Shown: positions 26,610 to 35,960 of the stretch, piece by piece
Numbering within the stretch: position 1 is the stretch's first letter
How the letters are laid out: each line of letters begins with the position of its first letter
NCBI RefSeq assembly: GCF_036327755.1
Contig: NZ_CP109596.1
Location: forward strand, 3,100,001-3,164,000
Length of the DNA: 64,000 nucleotides
From: Nocardia sp. NBC_01503
GTDB taxonomy: Bacteria; Actinomycetota; Actinomycetes; Mycobacteriales; Mycobacteriaceae
Direction of reading: 5' to 3'
The notes under the pieces: generated by a model
Told to the model about the DNA's origin: nothing
What the model saw: the letters and a program-made list of their open reading frames with translations, nothing else
The model's database searches: none
Made by a program: the position numbers and the translations under genes

Positions 26610-28154
26610 TCAGCCGAGCTGTTTCGCGAGCGCGGTCCGCAGGGCGGCCCGGTCCGGTTTACTGGTGCGACCGCTGACGGGAATCTCCTGGACCACCACG
26701 ATGTCATCGGGGAGAGCGGAGATATCCATCAGGGCGGGTAATTCGCGGCGCAGTCGGGAGACGATATCGCCCGCGTCCGGTTCGGCCACCACCGCGAGAA
26801 CGATGCGCTCATCGCCGATTTCGTCGGGAAGGCCGATCATTATCGCCTGGCGTACGCCGGTCACCGAGTTGATGGCCGGTTCGTAGAGGCCCGGGTAGAT
26901 ATTGGTTTTGCCGCGCAGCATCATGTCCTTCTTACGGCCCATGAGCACGAGGGTGTCACCGTCGAAACGCGCCAGGTCACCGGTGCGAATCTCCATCAGT
27001 GGCGGCTCACCGAGATATCCGTGGCACAGATTGGGACCGGACAGGATGAGCTCGCCGTCCTCGGCGATATCGGCGGTGACGCCGTGCACGGGTATGCCCA
27101 ATGGATCACCCGCACCCTCGAATTCCAGCTTCGCGATACCGGATGTCACTGCCACGGGCAGGATTTCGGTCATCCCGTAGATGGCCAGGAATTCGCACTC
27201 CGGTAGTGCCCGGCGCGCCCGGCGCAGCAGTGCGGTGGTCACCGGTGCGCCGCCGAGGGAGATTTCACGCAGTCCGGCGGGCGCGCCGAGTTTTCCGGTT
27301 TCGATGGCGGTCAGCACCACCGCGAGATCGGCGGGGGTGAAGAAGGCGTGCGTGGCCGCCGTCAGTCCGCGCGCGAATTCCAGTGGATCGATATGGGTTC
27401 CGAAGCGCGGATAGCTCGGCATGGACCATTGCGCACCAGCGATCAGCGCGGGCAGCCCCATCATGAGCTGTTCGGTGTGCAGGTGGGTGCCGGGTCCGAG
27501 GCTGCTGCGCCCGGACATGGCGGCCAGGCCCGCGCCGAGCGAACCGCGGGTGTGCACAACGGCTTTGGGTGCCGCGGTGGTGCCGGAGGTGAAGACGATC
27601 AGCGCCTCGGTATCCGACGGTGCTAGTGATCGCCCCGCATCGGCGGAGACCGGCGCGTCATCCAGGAGTTCCCGCAGTGGAATCGAGGTCGCCGGGGTGC
27701 CGGGCAATCGGAGTCCACTGTGTATGTGCCGCACCGGAAGTCGCCCGAACGCGGGCAGTGACAAGCCCAGCGTCCGGCCCACCCGCCGCAGCGGGCCGCT
27801 CAGCAGATACAGCAGGGATTCCGTTGCGGCCCAAGCCGGTTCGGCCAATTCGATGCGGCGCGCGAACAACTCCGGTCCGACGCCCGGATCCACGAAGACG
27901 ATGGTTCCGCCCGCCGCCATGGTTCCGAAGATCAGCACCACCGCGTCCACGCACGGCCGAATGGAGAACAGCATGCGGTCGCCCGGCTGGAATCCGCTGT
28001 GGTGCAGGCGTTCCGCGACAGCGGTGATCCGATCGTCGAGCTCGGCATAGCTGAGCGGCCGCGCGCCCACCATACCGAGCGCCGGATCGTCGGGCTTGCG
28101 CCGGACATGCTCGCGCAGCAGTGTCAGGAAGTCCGATGGCTCGGGTGCGGTCAC
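26610..28154 (-). CDS. adenylate-forming enzyme, OleC (beta-lactone synthetase)-like or fatty acyl ligase
   Basis: 514 residues of the ANL superfamily: P-loop IVFTSGTTAAPKAVVHTRG, A5 motif YGMTEILPVA, A7 TGDLARFDGD, A8 GRKKDMMLRGKTNIYPG and the A10 lysine SGRTSKPDRAAL. The E-I-L-P after YGMT and the phrase ELILSGPNLCHGYLGEP resemble OleC-type enzymes, which convert beta-hydroxy acids to beta-lactones, more than ordinary acyl-CoA ligases; this rests on memory. GTG start overlaps the GT2 stop by four bases. Last gene of a four-gene minus-strand operon. Confidence 0.75.
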   Translation of the reverse strand: MTAPEPSDFLTLLREHVRRKPDDPALGMVGARPLSYAELDDRITAVAERLHHSGFQPGDRMLFSIRPCVDAVVLIFGTMAAGGTIVFVDPGVGPELFARRIELAEPAWAATESLLYLLSGPLRRVGRTLGLSLPAFGRLPVRHIHSGLRLPGTPATSIPLRELLDDAPVSADAGRSLAPSDTEALIVFTSGTTAAPKAVVHTRGSLGAGLAAMSGRSSLGPGTHLHTEQLMMGLPALIAGAQWSMPSYPRFGTHIDPLEFARGLTAATHAFFTPADLAVVLTAIETGKLGAPAGLREISLGGAPVTTALLRRARRALPECEFLAIYGMTEILPVAVTSGIAKLEFEGAGDPLGIPVHGVTADIAEDGELILSGPNLCHGYLGEPPLMEIRTGDLARFDGDTLVLMGRKKDMMLRGKTNIYPGLYEPAINSVTGVRQAIMIGLPDEIGDERIVLAVVAEPDAGDIVSRLRRELPALMDISALPDDIVVVQEIPVSGRTSKPDRAALRTALAKQLG

Positions 28155-28903
28155 CGAATATCCACCAGTTCCGGCTTGTATCGGTGATCGGCATACCAGG
28201 CCAGGGTTTTGCGCACGCCCCAGGCGCGCACCCGTCGATTGGAGGCGTGCACCCGCACCCTCCGGCGCAGCCCGTAATCGGTGGTGAGCATGCGGACCGC
28301 GTTCACCAGCGCCCGATCCTCGTGCAGATCCTCGATGGCGGTGCGCGGGAAACCGCCTGCGGCTTCATACAATTCGGCGGTGATCGCCATATTGCAGCCG
28401 GGCGTCATCACATACGGCCCGAGATAGCGCGGATCCTGATTTCCGGGCCGCAGTTTCCCGAAGGTGGACGCCACCTCGAGCACGACTCGGATAATTGTCC
28501 GGTCGATCCACCGCACGCCCTCATCGGTGCGCGGAATGAGCTGTCCGCTCACCAGCCGCAGACCGGAGTCGAACGCGGCATCGATCCGCGCGGTCCAGTC
28601 CGGATAGGGCAGGCAGTCGGCATCGGTGCGGGCCAATCGGACGGCTCCGGCGGCAATGGCGTGCCGCATACCGGTATCCGAGGCGGCCCCGGTGCCCTTC
28701 TGGGTCTCGGTGACGAGTTCGACGCGCATATCGGGGTGCGCGGCGGCGAAGGCGCTCACCACATTCGCGGTGCCGTCGGTGGAGTTGTTATCGACCACGA
28801 CCAGCGTGAAATCCCGATCGCGCTGCGCCGCAAGCGCTTCCAGCGTCGCGGTAATGCCGTGCTCTTCATTGTATGCGGGCACGATGACCCAGAGTTCGTT
28901 CAT
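28151..28903 (-). CDS. family 2 glycosyltransferase
   Basis: 250 residues, GT-A fold: VIVPAYNEEHGITATLEAL, VVVDNNSTDGTANVV, the DXD-type metal site RTDADCLPYP and a downstream TPGCNMAITAELYEAAGG and IEDLHEDRAL that mark family 2. No membrane helix, so it is a soluble or peripheral enzyme. GGAGGACGG precedes ATG 28903. Third gene in the operon; probably sugar-modifies the cluster's lipid or an intermediate; the sugar donor is unknown. Confidence 0.85.
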   Translation of the reverse strand: MNELWVIVPAYNEEHGITATLEALAAQRDRDFTLVVVDNNSTDGTANVVSAFAAAHPDMRVELVTETQKGTGAASDTGMRHAIAAGAVRLARTDADCLPYPDWTARIDAAFDSGLRLVSGQLIPRTDEGVRWIDRTIIRVVLEVASTFGKLRPGNQDPRYLGPYVMTPGCNMAITAELYEAAGGFPRTAIEDLHEDRALVNAVRMLTTDYGLRRRVRVHASNRRVRAWGVRKTLAWYADHRYKPELVDIR

Positions 28904-28924
28904 AAGCCGTCCTCCCGGCGTCGA

Positions 28925-29812
28925 TTATGCCGGAGGCAGTCGGTAGGCGATGGCCGCGGCTGTCGGCCCCGCTCCGGCGGCCACGAAGAGCGCGATATCC
29001 GCGCCCGCGAGTTTTCCGCTGTCCCGGGCCGCGAGGTAGGCGGCGGGCAGGGCGGAGGTGTGCGCGTCACCTTCGATCGCACTGGCCTGTACGGCGTCGG
29101 CGGGCAGGCCGAGGCGTTCGGCGAGTAGGGCCGGGAACTCCGCGGTGGGGCGCGAACAGATGAGTACGACGCGTTCGGCCCCGGCCACCTCGAGCGCCTC
29201 ACTCGCGGCCGAAACCGCGTGGTGCAGCAGGTCTTCCACCGTGGATGCGGTGCGGTCGACGACGATCGTGGAGCGCCCGGCACTACCCATCTCGGGTAGT
29301 CGCACGTATCCGACCGGTGCGGGCGTCTCGGCGGTGGAGCTGATGTGCAGCTCCCCGAATCCGCCCGGCCCGTCGCTCTTCTCCAGCAGCAGTGCCGCCC
29401 CGGCCGGGGTGATCGGGAAGCCGGCCTGCGGTTCGGTGGATTTCGACGGATGCGAGTCGCCGCTCACCACCAGCACCCGGTGCACGGTCGGGGCCTGCAG
29501 CAGCGCCTGACTCACCTGGATGGCATTGAGCACACCGCAGGCCCCGTTCATGAGATCGAAGGACAGGCAGGGCACATCGCCGCTGCGATACTCCAATCCG
29601 ATTCCGGCCCGCTGTTGAATCAACGCGGACATGGCCGGTTCCACCATGTTCGAGTCGCGGTAGACGCCGGTATTGATGAGGGCGTCGATCTGTTCGGGCG
29701 TACTGCCCGCCTCGGCGATAGCGCGTTCGGCGGCGGCCGCGGCCTGTTCGATGCTGCTGCCGCACCCGGTTTCGACGGTTACGGCGGAAATAAGAATGTT
29801 CATGCTCATCAC
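28925..29812 (-). CDS. ketoacyl synthase III/OleA-like subunit with incomplete active site
   Basis: 295 residues, thiolase fold, somewhat short. The nucleophile cysteine is kept (FDLMNGACGVLNAI, C92), but the usual P-H-Q-A histidine site reads ICSRPTAEFP and the G-N-T asparagine site reads EGDAHTSAL. The protein also carries an E-P motif (NMVEPAMS, E58) like its partner. It is encoded directly after a complete paralog (overlap of 4 bases), so it is best read as the non-catalytic or partly catalytic half of a heterodimer. An internal ATG at 29809 is an equally good start. Confidence 0.75.
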   Translation of the reverse strand: MMSMNILISAVTVETGCGSSIEQAAAAAERAIAEAGSTPEQIDALINTGVYRDSNMVEPAMSALIQQRAGIGLEYRSGDVPCLSFDLMNGACGVLNAIQVSQALLQAPTVHRVLVVSGDSHPSKSTEPQAGFPITPAGAALLLEKSDGPGGFGELHISSTAETPAPVGYVRLPEMGSAGRSTIVVDRTASTVEDLLHHAVSAASEALEVAGAERVVLICSRPTAEFPALLAERLGLPADAVQASAIEGDAHTSALPAAYLAARDSGKLAGADIALFVAAGAGPTAAAIAYRLPPA

Positions 29813-30858
29813 ACCCGCAGTTCTCCGAGAGTCACCGACAGAAATCCCGCTACCACGCCGGAGGCCGCGGGCACCATCAGTACTTTCGCTCCGGACGCTA
29901 GCCGCTGCTGTTTGAGCGCGTCGTGCAAAACCACGAAATGCGAGGTGGAGGCGGTGTTTCCGTATCGATCCAATACCGCGATGCCGGGCGGAACGGGGGC
30001 ATCGAATTCGCGTTCGGCGATTTTATTGATCAATTCCACTGCGGGACCGCTGAATTGGTGATGAATGACGTGGTCATAGCCCTCGTCGGCGAAGTCGCTA
30101 CCGCGCGCGCCGAGGAAATCCCGCTGTCTGGTGGTCCACAGCAGATAGCGGGATTCGTTGTGCATGGCGCGATTATCGGTGTACAGCGCGATACCCGGAC
30201 TGCGGTCGCTGGGCATGCCGAGGCACAGTTGTGCGAAGGCGGCGCTGGTATTGAGTTCGATGTAGTCGATGCCCTCCGCGGCGGTGCCCGCGCCGTCGAG
30301 CACCACGGCCGCCGCGCCGTCACCGACGGTGAGCGAGGCGAACTGCGGGTCGTACTTCTCCGACATCTCGCGCACGGCGGTATCGGAGATGGGGGTGATG
30401 TACTCGCCCGACACCACCAGTCCGCGTTCGACGATGCCCGCGCGAATCATGCGCTCCAGCACCAGGACTCCGGTCATCATGCCCGCGCAGGCATTGGAGA
30501 CGTCGAAGTGGATGGCCCGGGTCGCGCCGAGTTCATTGCGCAGCAGCAGTGCGAAGGATGGCTCCACCCAGAAGTCGTCCTCGCGGATGCGGGTGATGGA
30601 GCAGGAGATGACGATATCGAGGTCCGCGGCCGTGTAGCGCGAGTTGGCCAGGGCGCTCTCGGCGGCGGCCAGGGCGACGGTGAAGGAGTCCTCGCGCCGC
30701 CCGTGCGCGTCGGTGCCGCAGCGGCGGCGGTGCCGGACGCCGCTGACCCGTTCCAGATCGATGGGGGATTCGATGTCGAGTTGCGTCAGCAGCTCGGCGG
30801 TAGATACTTCCAGGGTGGGCAGATAGGAGCCCACCGCCTCTATTCGTGCTCGCACCAT
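29809..30858 (-). CDS. ketoacyl synthase III/OleA-like condensing enzyme, complete triad
   Basis: 349 residues, thiolase superfamily. The catalytic triad is visible: C124 in DVSNACAGMMTG, H267 in VIHHQFSG and N301 in DRYGNTASTSH. FWVEPSF (E99) places a Glu-Pro where OleA-type enzymes carry the base for head-to-head condensation of two acyl-CoAs; that alignment is from memory. GGAGTG lies upstream of ATG 30858. First gene of the four-gene operon, transcribed away from the P450 gene. Alternatives are a FabH-like starter or a HMG-CoA-synthase-like enzyme. Confidence 0.8.
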   Translation of the reverse strand: MVRARIEAVGSYLPTLEVSTAELLTQLDIESPIDLERVSGVRHRRRCGTDAHGRREDSFTVALAAAESALANSRYTAADLDIVISCSITRIREDDFWVEPSFALLLRNELGATRAIHFDVSNACAGMMTGVLVLERMIRAGIVERGLVVSGEYITPISDTAVREMSEKYDPQFASLTVGDGAAAVVLDGAGTAAEGIDYIELNTSAAFAQLCLGMPSDRSPGIALYTDNRAMHNESRYLLWTTRQRDFLGARGSDFADEGYDHVIHHQFSGPAVELINKIAEREFDAPVPPGIAVLDRYGNTASTSHFVVLHDALKQQRLASGAKVLMVPAASGVVAGFLSVTLGELRV

Positions 30859-30933
30859 GTGATCACTCCAAACTGCCCACGGTTGGCCGCGACGCTAGCA
30901 GTCTGCGCATTGCCGTTATGAAAATTCCGTGAT

Positions 30934-30945
30934 TCACATATGTGA
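30934..30945. promoter_or_regulatory. perfect 12-bp palindrome TCACATATGTGA between P450 and KAS III genes
   Basis: Lies in the 136-bp divergent region, 76 bp from the KAS III start and 50 bp from the P450 start. AT-rich bases flank it, unlike the rest of the region. The likely operator for the whole cluster; no cognate regulator gene is in the cluster. Confidence 0.5.
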
Positions 30946-30994
30946 GGTGAACTACATTGCGGCGCAACACCGTTCGCAGAGAGTTCGGAGCATC

Positions 30995-32218
30995 ATGATC
31001 AACGCCGCCACCCGCCACGAGCTGACCCTGCTCGCCGCCGGACAGCCCTGGCTGCCCGCAGTGCTGCTCGCGGGCCGCGCCGCCAAACCCATTCGCAAGA
31101 TCCCCAAACTCGGCTGGTTCGTCGCGGACCCGCTGGTCGCGCGCCAGATCTACAACGACAGCACACACTTCAGCATCGTCTCCGAGGGCGCGGCCGGACA
31201 CTGGTGGGCGCAGGTCATCGGGGACTGGGTCGAGGACCTCTTCGAAGGCCCCGGACATACCGAACTGCGCACCAAGGTCCGCGACCTGTTCACCGCCGGT
31301 CACACCGACGCCCTGGTGGACGGCGTGCTCGGCCCCGCGTTGAAGCAGCTCAGCGCGGATCTGGCAGCCGGGCAGACCGTGGATATCGCCGAACGCGCGC
31401 GAGTATTGGTCGGGCGCAGCGTCTCCGACCTGGTGGGCATGCAACCCGCGGATATCGCGGCCATCTTCGCCGAGGACGGCGCGGTGCTCACCGACGAGGA
31501 TCCCGATCAGCCGTTCCGCATCCTCTTCGAACACGTCGAGGAGCTGGTCAACCTCGCCATGGGCACCATGGCCTCCACCACCCTCGACCCGGTGGCGGTG
31601 GCCCGCGCCCGCACGCTCGCGACCAAACTCGCCACCTCGGTGCCCGCCGCCTACGAGCGCGCCGATCCGAGCACCACCCTCGGGCGCTGCCGGGAACTCG
31701 GCCTGGAGCTCGAACACGCCTCCGGCCTGGCCATTCTCATGGCCGTCGCCGGAACCGACACTCTGGCCAGCGCCATGACCCGCATGGTCGCCCTACTGCA
31801 CGACAGCGGCCACCATCGCGAACTGCTCGCGCATCCCGAGCGCATGCCCGATGCCGTGCGCGAAACGCTGCGCGTCACCAGCCCCGCCTACCTGGTGGGG
31901 CGATCGGTCACCGCGGATGTGGAGATCGCCGGCCGCAGACTGCTCGCGGGTGAGCACGTCAAAATCCTGACCTGGTCCATCAACAACGCGGCCGGTTCGT
32001 TCAGCATTCACCGCGACTACAACCCCGAGACCCGCCAGCTCTGGTTCGGCGGCGGCCGCCATCTCTGCGTCGGCGTACAACTGGTGCACTCGGAGATGAC
32101 GGCCCTGCTCGAAGCCCTGACCGCTGACGGCCGCCCCTGGGAGATCGTCGAACGTCGTTACCGCCGAAAGGTTTTCATTCCGACCTATGAAACCCTGCGA
32201 ATCCGGCTGGCTCCCTAG
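30995..32218 (+). CDS. cytochrome P450
   Basis: 407 residues. The heme-cysteine loop is FGGGRHLCVG, the I-helix oxygen-activation motif is MAVAGTDTLASAM and the ExxR pair is RETLR. No membrane anchor, so a soluble bacterial P450 that needs a ferredoxin partner not seen here. GGAG precedes ATG 30995. It is divergent from the KAS III operon and ends 5 bp from the convergent SDR gene. Likely oxidises the cluster product (hydroxylation or epoxidation). Confidence 0.9.
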   Translation: MINAATRHELTLLAAGQPWLPAVLLAGRAAKPIRKIPKLGWFVADPLVARQIYNDSTHFSIVSEGAAGHWWAQVIGDWVEDLFEGPGHTELRTKVRDLFTAGHTDALVDGVLGPALKQLSADLAAGQTVDIAERARVLVGRSVSDLVGMQPADIAAIFAEDGAVLTDEDPDQPFRILFEHVEELVNLAMGTMASTTLDPVAVARARTLATKLATSVPAAYERADPSTTLGRCRELGLELEHASGLAILMAVAGTDTLASAMTRMVALLHDSGHHRELLAHPERMPDAVRETLRVTSPAYLVGRSVTADVEIAGRRLLAGEHVKILTWSINNAAGSFSIHRDYNPETRQLWFGGGRHLCVGVQLVHSEMTALLEALTADGRPWEIVERRYRRKVFIPTYETLRIRLAP

Positions 32219-32223
32219 CGGAA

Positions 32224-32955
32224 TCAGCGGCGGGCGAAGCGACCCGGCTCGGCCTGATCGCGCGGCTTCACAATGATGGTGTCCAGGTTGACATGCGCCG
32301 GACGCGAAGCCGCGAAGCCGACGATCTCGGCGATATCCTGCGCCAGCAGCGGGTCGATACCCGCGTACACCTTGGTGGCGCGTTCGGCGTCACCGTCGAA
32401 ACGCACCAGTGAGAATTCGGTCTCCACCGCGCCCGGGGCGATCTCGGTCAACCGCACCGGCTGGCCGAGCAGCTCCCCGCGCAGCGTCCGATGCAGCACC
32501 GCCTGCGCATGCTTGGCCGAGGTGTAGCCCGAGCCGTTGTCGTAGTGGTGGAAGGCCGCCACCGAGGTGATGGTGACGATCAAGCCGTCACCCGAGGCGA
32601 TCAGCTTGGGCAGCAGCGCCTTGGTGACCCGCAGCGTGCCAAGCACATTGGTCTCCCACATCCAGCGCCAGTCATCCAGATCGGCCTCGGCGACCGTGGC
32701 CAAACCCTTTGCGCCACCGGCATTGTTGACCAGCACATGCAGCTCGCCGACCGCATCGGTGAACGCGCGCACCGACTCCTCGTCGGTGACATCCAGGGGC
32801 AGGGCCGTCCCGCCGATCTCCTCGGCCAGTTTCTCCAGCCGATCGACTCGCCGAGCTCCCACGAAGACGTGATACCCCTGTTTGGCGAGCTCCCGGGCCG
32901 TGGCCTCTCCGATTCCCGAGCTTGCTCCGGTCACAACGGCGGTACGAGTGCTCAT
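32224..32955 (-). CDS. short-chain dehydrogenase/reductase (Rv0484c-like)
   Basis: 243 residues. TGASSGIGEATA (cofactor), NNAGGAKG, the catalytic serine in TITSVAAF and Y-x-x-x-K in GYTSAKHA are in order, a classical SDR. R residues after strand 2 (ARRVDRLEK) suggest NADPH. It resumes the M. tuberculosis-like order (Rv0484c) after the accessory cluster and so is probably not part of it, although it could serve as a ketone reductase. Confidence 0.9.
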   Translation of the reverse strand: MSTRTAVVTGASSGIGEATARELAKQGYHVFVGARRVDRLEKLAEEIGGTALPLDVTDEESVRAFTDAVGELHVLVNNAGGAKGLATVAEADLDDWRWMWETNVLGTLRVTKALLPKLIASGDGLIVTITSVAAFHHYDNGSGYTSAKHAQAVLHRTLRGELLGQPVRLTEIAPGAVETEFSLVRFDGDAERATKVYAGIDPLLAQDIAEIVGFAASRPAHVNLDTIIVKPRDQAEPGRFARR

Positions 32956-33063
32956 GTCCTGAGCTTAGGGATGCACAACGCCTGTCCACTCTTCACCCTG
33001 CGTCCGCCGCGGGCACCGCGGCGGGCGCGAGATCCGGCAGAGCCGCCGATTAGCCTGGCGGGT

Positions 33064-33888
33064 ATGGCGATGAGGGAAGTCAGCAGTGCGGACGGCACGA
33101 ATATCGTTTACCGGGTCACCGGCGCGGAGAACGCGCGGCCGTTGGTGCTGCTGCACGGCTGGTCCGGAAATCTGCGCTGCTGGGGTCGCGCCGCGGATGA
33201 ATTGGCGCAGCGTTTCCGGGTGATCGCCGTCGATCTGCGCGGCCACGGCTACTCCGATGCCCCCGAATCCGGATACGACGATCCGAAGAACTGGGCCGCC
33301 GATGTGGCGGCGGTGCTGGCCGCCGAGAACATCACCGCGGGCGCGGTTCTGCTCGGCTGGTCCTACGGCGGGATCGTCCTGTCCGACTATCTGGCCGCCT
33401 ACGGCAGCTCCGCCGTGGCGGGTGTTGTCTACACCGGTTCCCAAGCCGGTATCGGCAAGAACGTGCCCGGCGCGCAGACCGGCCCGGCCATGCAGAAGGC
33501 CATTCCGGACGTCTTCGAGGAGAGCGCCGGGCGCGCCTCCCGCGGTTTCGCCGCCTTCGGCAATGCCAATACCGGTCGCGGCACCGACAAGGGTGAGGAC
33601 GCCCAGCGACTCTTCGGCGGCAGCATCGCCACCGCGCCCCGGGTGCGCAAGGCGCTGTTCTATCGCACCGTCGACAACACCGAAACCCTGGCTCAACTGC
33701 CCGTTCCGGTCCTGGTCATGCACGGCACCGCCGATCCGGTGGTCCCGTTGGAGAACGGGCGGTACATCGCCGAGACCGTCCCGAACGCCAGCATCTCCTA
33801 CTGGCCGGACGCCCAGCACGGCCTCTTCATCGAGGATCCGGACCGCTTCGTGGCCGAGCTCACCGCCTTCGCCGAAACCCTGTCATGA
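33064..33888 (+). CDS. alpha/beta-fold hydrolase
   Basis: 274 residues: LLHGWSGNLRCWG (oxyanion), VDLRGHGYSDAPE, elbow LLGWSYGGIVLS (serine near 100), acid in HGTADPVVPLE and the final histidine in DAQHGLFIEDP. Similar in layout to haloperoxidase/esterase-type hydrolases. ATG 33064 or 33070; weak ribosome binding sites for both. Substrate unknown. It lies between the SDR and mshA, absent from M. tuberculosis at this place as I recall. Confidence 0.8.
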   Translation: MAMREVSSADGTNIVYRVTGAENARPLVLLHGWSGNLRCWGRAADELAQRFRVIAVDLRGHGYSDAPESGYDDPKNWAADVAAVLAAENITAGAVLLGWSYGGIVLSDYLAAYGSSAVAGVVYTGSQAGIGKNVPGAQTGPAMQKAIPDVFEESAGRASRGFAAFGNANTGRGTDKGEDAQRLFGGSIATAPRVRKALFYRTVDNTETLAQLPVPVLVMHGTADPVVPLENGRYIAETVPNASISYWPDAQHGLFIEDPDRFVAELTAFAETLS

Positions 33889-33991
33889 CCGGGCCGCAAC
33901 CCCGCGCCGACCGGGTCATCCGCTGTGAGCCGAGTCACTAGGTCGGGTAACCCACGTATATTCGCTTACCGCTGGCGTGCACACTGGTGTA

Positions 33992-35404
33992 GTGAGTCAA
34001 CGTTCCGACCTACGGCCCAATCGGATAGCCGTGCTATCGGTACACACCTCACCTCTGGCCCAACCGGGCACCGGCGACGCCGGTGGCATGAATGTGTACG
34101 TATTGCAGACGGCCATCGAATTGGCTCGCCGCGGAACCCAGGTGGAGATCTTCACCCGCGCCACCTCCTCCAATGACGAACCTCTGGTCGAGGCCGCACC
34201 GGGTGTCCTGGTCCGCAATGTGGTCGCCGGACCCTTCGAGGGGCTCGACAAACACGATCTGCCGACTCAGCTCTGTCCGTTCGCGGCCGAGGTGCTGCGA
34301 CAGGAGGCCCGGCACCTGCCCGGCCACTACGATCTGATCCATTCGCACTACTGGCTCTCGGGTCAGGTCGGCTGGCTGGCCCGGGATCGCTGGCGGGTGC
34401 CGATGGTGCACACCGCGCACACCCTGGCGGCGGTGAAGAACGCCTACCTCGCCGAGGGTGACGTGCCCGAGCCCGCCGCCCGCGTGATCGGTGAGAAACA
34501 GATTGTCGCCGAGGCGGATCGGCTGATCGCCAATACCGGTGAGGAGGCGCGGCAGCTGGTCGAGCTGTACGGCGCGAATCCGGACCATATCGATGTGGTG
34601 CTGCCCGGTGCGGACCTGAACCGGTATCAGCCCGGTTCGCGCGCCGGTGCCCGGGCGGAGCTCGGTCTACCCGACGATGAGCGAATTGTCGCTTTCATCG
34701 GGCGAATTCAGCCGTTGAAGGCCCCCGACGTCCTGGTTCGCGCGGCCGCGCAGGTACTGGCCGAGGAGGCCGCGCTACCGCAGCGCCCCGAACGCCCACT
34801 GCGCGTGCTGATTGTCGGCGGACCCTCCGGCAGCGGCCTCGAGCGCCCCGACGCACTGATCGAATTGGCCTCCGCGCTCGGCATCTCCGATCGCGTCACC
34901 TTCCTGCCGCCGCAGCCGCCGCATCGTCTGGTGCAGGTGTACCGGGCCGCGGATCTGGTCGCGGTGCCCAGCTATAACGAATCCTTCGGCCTGGTCGCCA
35001 TCGAGGCGCAGGCCAGCGGCACCCCGGTATTGGCCGCCGATGTGGGCGGGCTCGGTACCGCCGTGCGTGACGGTGTCACCGGACTGCTGGTACCCGGGCA
35101 TCGCACCCCGGACTGGGCCGCCGCATTGCGATCGCTGCTCGACAATCCCGGCCGACTGGATGTCATGGGCGCGGCCGCCGTCGAGCACGCCGCCAATTTC
35201 TCCTGGGCGCACACCGCCGACGGCATGCTGGACAGTTACGCCGCCGCCCTCGGCCAGTCCCGGGACCGCCGCAATCGCACCGGTAGCGTGCACAACGACA
35301 GCAATCACGCCAGGTCTTTGGGGTGGCCGGTGGGGAGCCCGAGGTCAAAACACCTGGAGGTCGCGCCGGCATGGCGACGCAGGATGGGAGCAGTACGCCG
35401 ATGA
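33992..35404 (+). CDS. mshA: D-inositol-3-phosphate glycosyltransferase MshA
   Basis: 470 residues. First committed step of mycothiol synthesis: UDP-GlcNAc plus 1D-myo-inositol-3-phosphate. The N-terminal substrate loop reads [16 protein letters not shown]. The GT-B C-terminal domain includes [26 protein letters not shown] and the E-x7-E motif [21 protein letters not shown] 33992 (VSQRSDL) is preferred; a GTG at 33977 is also in frame. A possible promoter has TATATT at 33957-33962. The last bases overlap the next gene (ATGA). Confidence 0.95.
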   Translation: MSQRSDLRPNRIAVLSVHTSPLAQPGTGDAGGMNVYVLQTAIELARRGTQVEIFTRATSSNDEPLVEAAPGVLVRNVVAGPFEGLDKHDLPTQLCPFAAEVLRQEARHLPGHYDLIHSHYWLSGQVGWLARDRWRVPMVHTAHTLAAVKNAYLAEGDVPEPAARVIGEKQIVAEADRLIANTGEEARQLVELYGANPDHIDVVLPGADLNRYQPGSRAGARAELGLPDDERIVAFIGRIQPLKAPDVLVRAAAQVLAEEAALPQRPERPLRVLIVGGPSGSGLERPDALIELASALGISDRVTFLPPQPPHRLVQVYRAADLVAVPSYNESFGLVAIEAQASGTPVLAADVGGLGTAVRDGVTGLLVPGHRTPDWAAALRSLLDNPGRLDVMGAAAVEHAANFSWAHTADGMLDSYAAALGQSRDRRNRTGSVHNDSNHARSLGWPVGSPRSKHLEVAPAWRRRMGAVRR

Positions 35405-35922
35405 GCGACGCCGTGCAGGACGAAACCGCCCGTACGACAGCGCAATTGATCGATGAGACGCTGCGCGAGCGCGAGATCGAGTATTCGCGTGAGGCCGACG
35501 CCACCTTCGTGGTGGTGCTGCCCGGCGAACGCAAACTCAAGACGGTCATCGGCGTCACCGTCGGCAAGCACGGCATCCGCATGGAGTCCTTCGTCTGCCG
35601 TAAACCGGACGAGAACTTCGAGGGCGTCTACAAATTCCTGCTGCGCCGCAATCGCCGCCTCTACGGCGTGGCATACACCATCGACAAGGTCGGTGACATC
35701 TATCTGGTCGGCCGCCTCTCCACCCACGCGGTCACCGCCGATGAACTCGACCGCTGGTTCGGTCAGATCCTCGAGGCCGTGGACGCCGACTTCAACACCC
35801 TGCTCGAACTCGGCTTCGCGGAATCGATTCGCAGGGAATGGAAGTGGCGGGTCTCGCGCGGCGAATCGCTGAAGAACCTGCGCGCCTTCGAACATCTCGT
35901 GGACGCCGAGGACAAGGCGTAG
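35401..35922 (+). CDS. YbjN-domain protein (Rv0487-like)
   Basis: 173 residues. [40 protein letters not shown] and [20 protein letters not shown] are typical of the YbjN/type III secretion chaperone-like fold found next to mshA in mycobacteria. ATG 35401 overlaps the mshA stop (ATGA); in-frame ATG 35371 is possible. Cytosolic; function unknown, but the conserved pairing suggests a role with mycothiol synthesis or its regulation. Confidence 0.85.
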   Translation: MSDAVQDETARTTAQLIDETLREREIEYSREADATFVVVLPGERKLKTVIGVTVGKHGIRMESFVCRKPDENFEGVYKFLLRRNRRLYGVAYTIDKVGDIYLVGRLSTHAVTADELDRWFGQILEAVDADFNTLLELGFAESIRREWKWRVSRGESLKNLRAFEHLVDAEDKA

Positions 35923-35960
35923 CCTGCTCCGGAACCCCGAGGCGAAGGAGGCGGCTATCC

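Noticed and set aside
32224..32955. SDR gene as OleD-like member of the accessory cluster
   Set aside because: It is on the conserved side of the boundary and matches Rv0484c by position; a role in the cluster cannot be excluded but is not supported.
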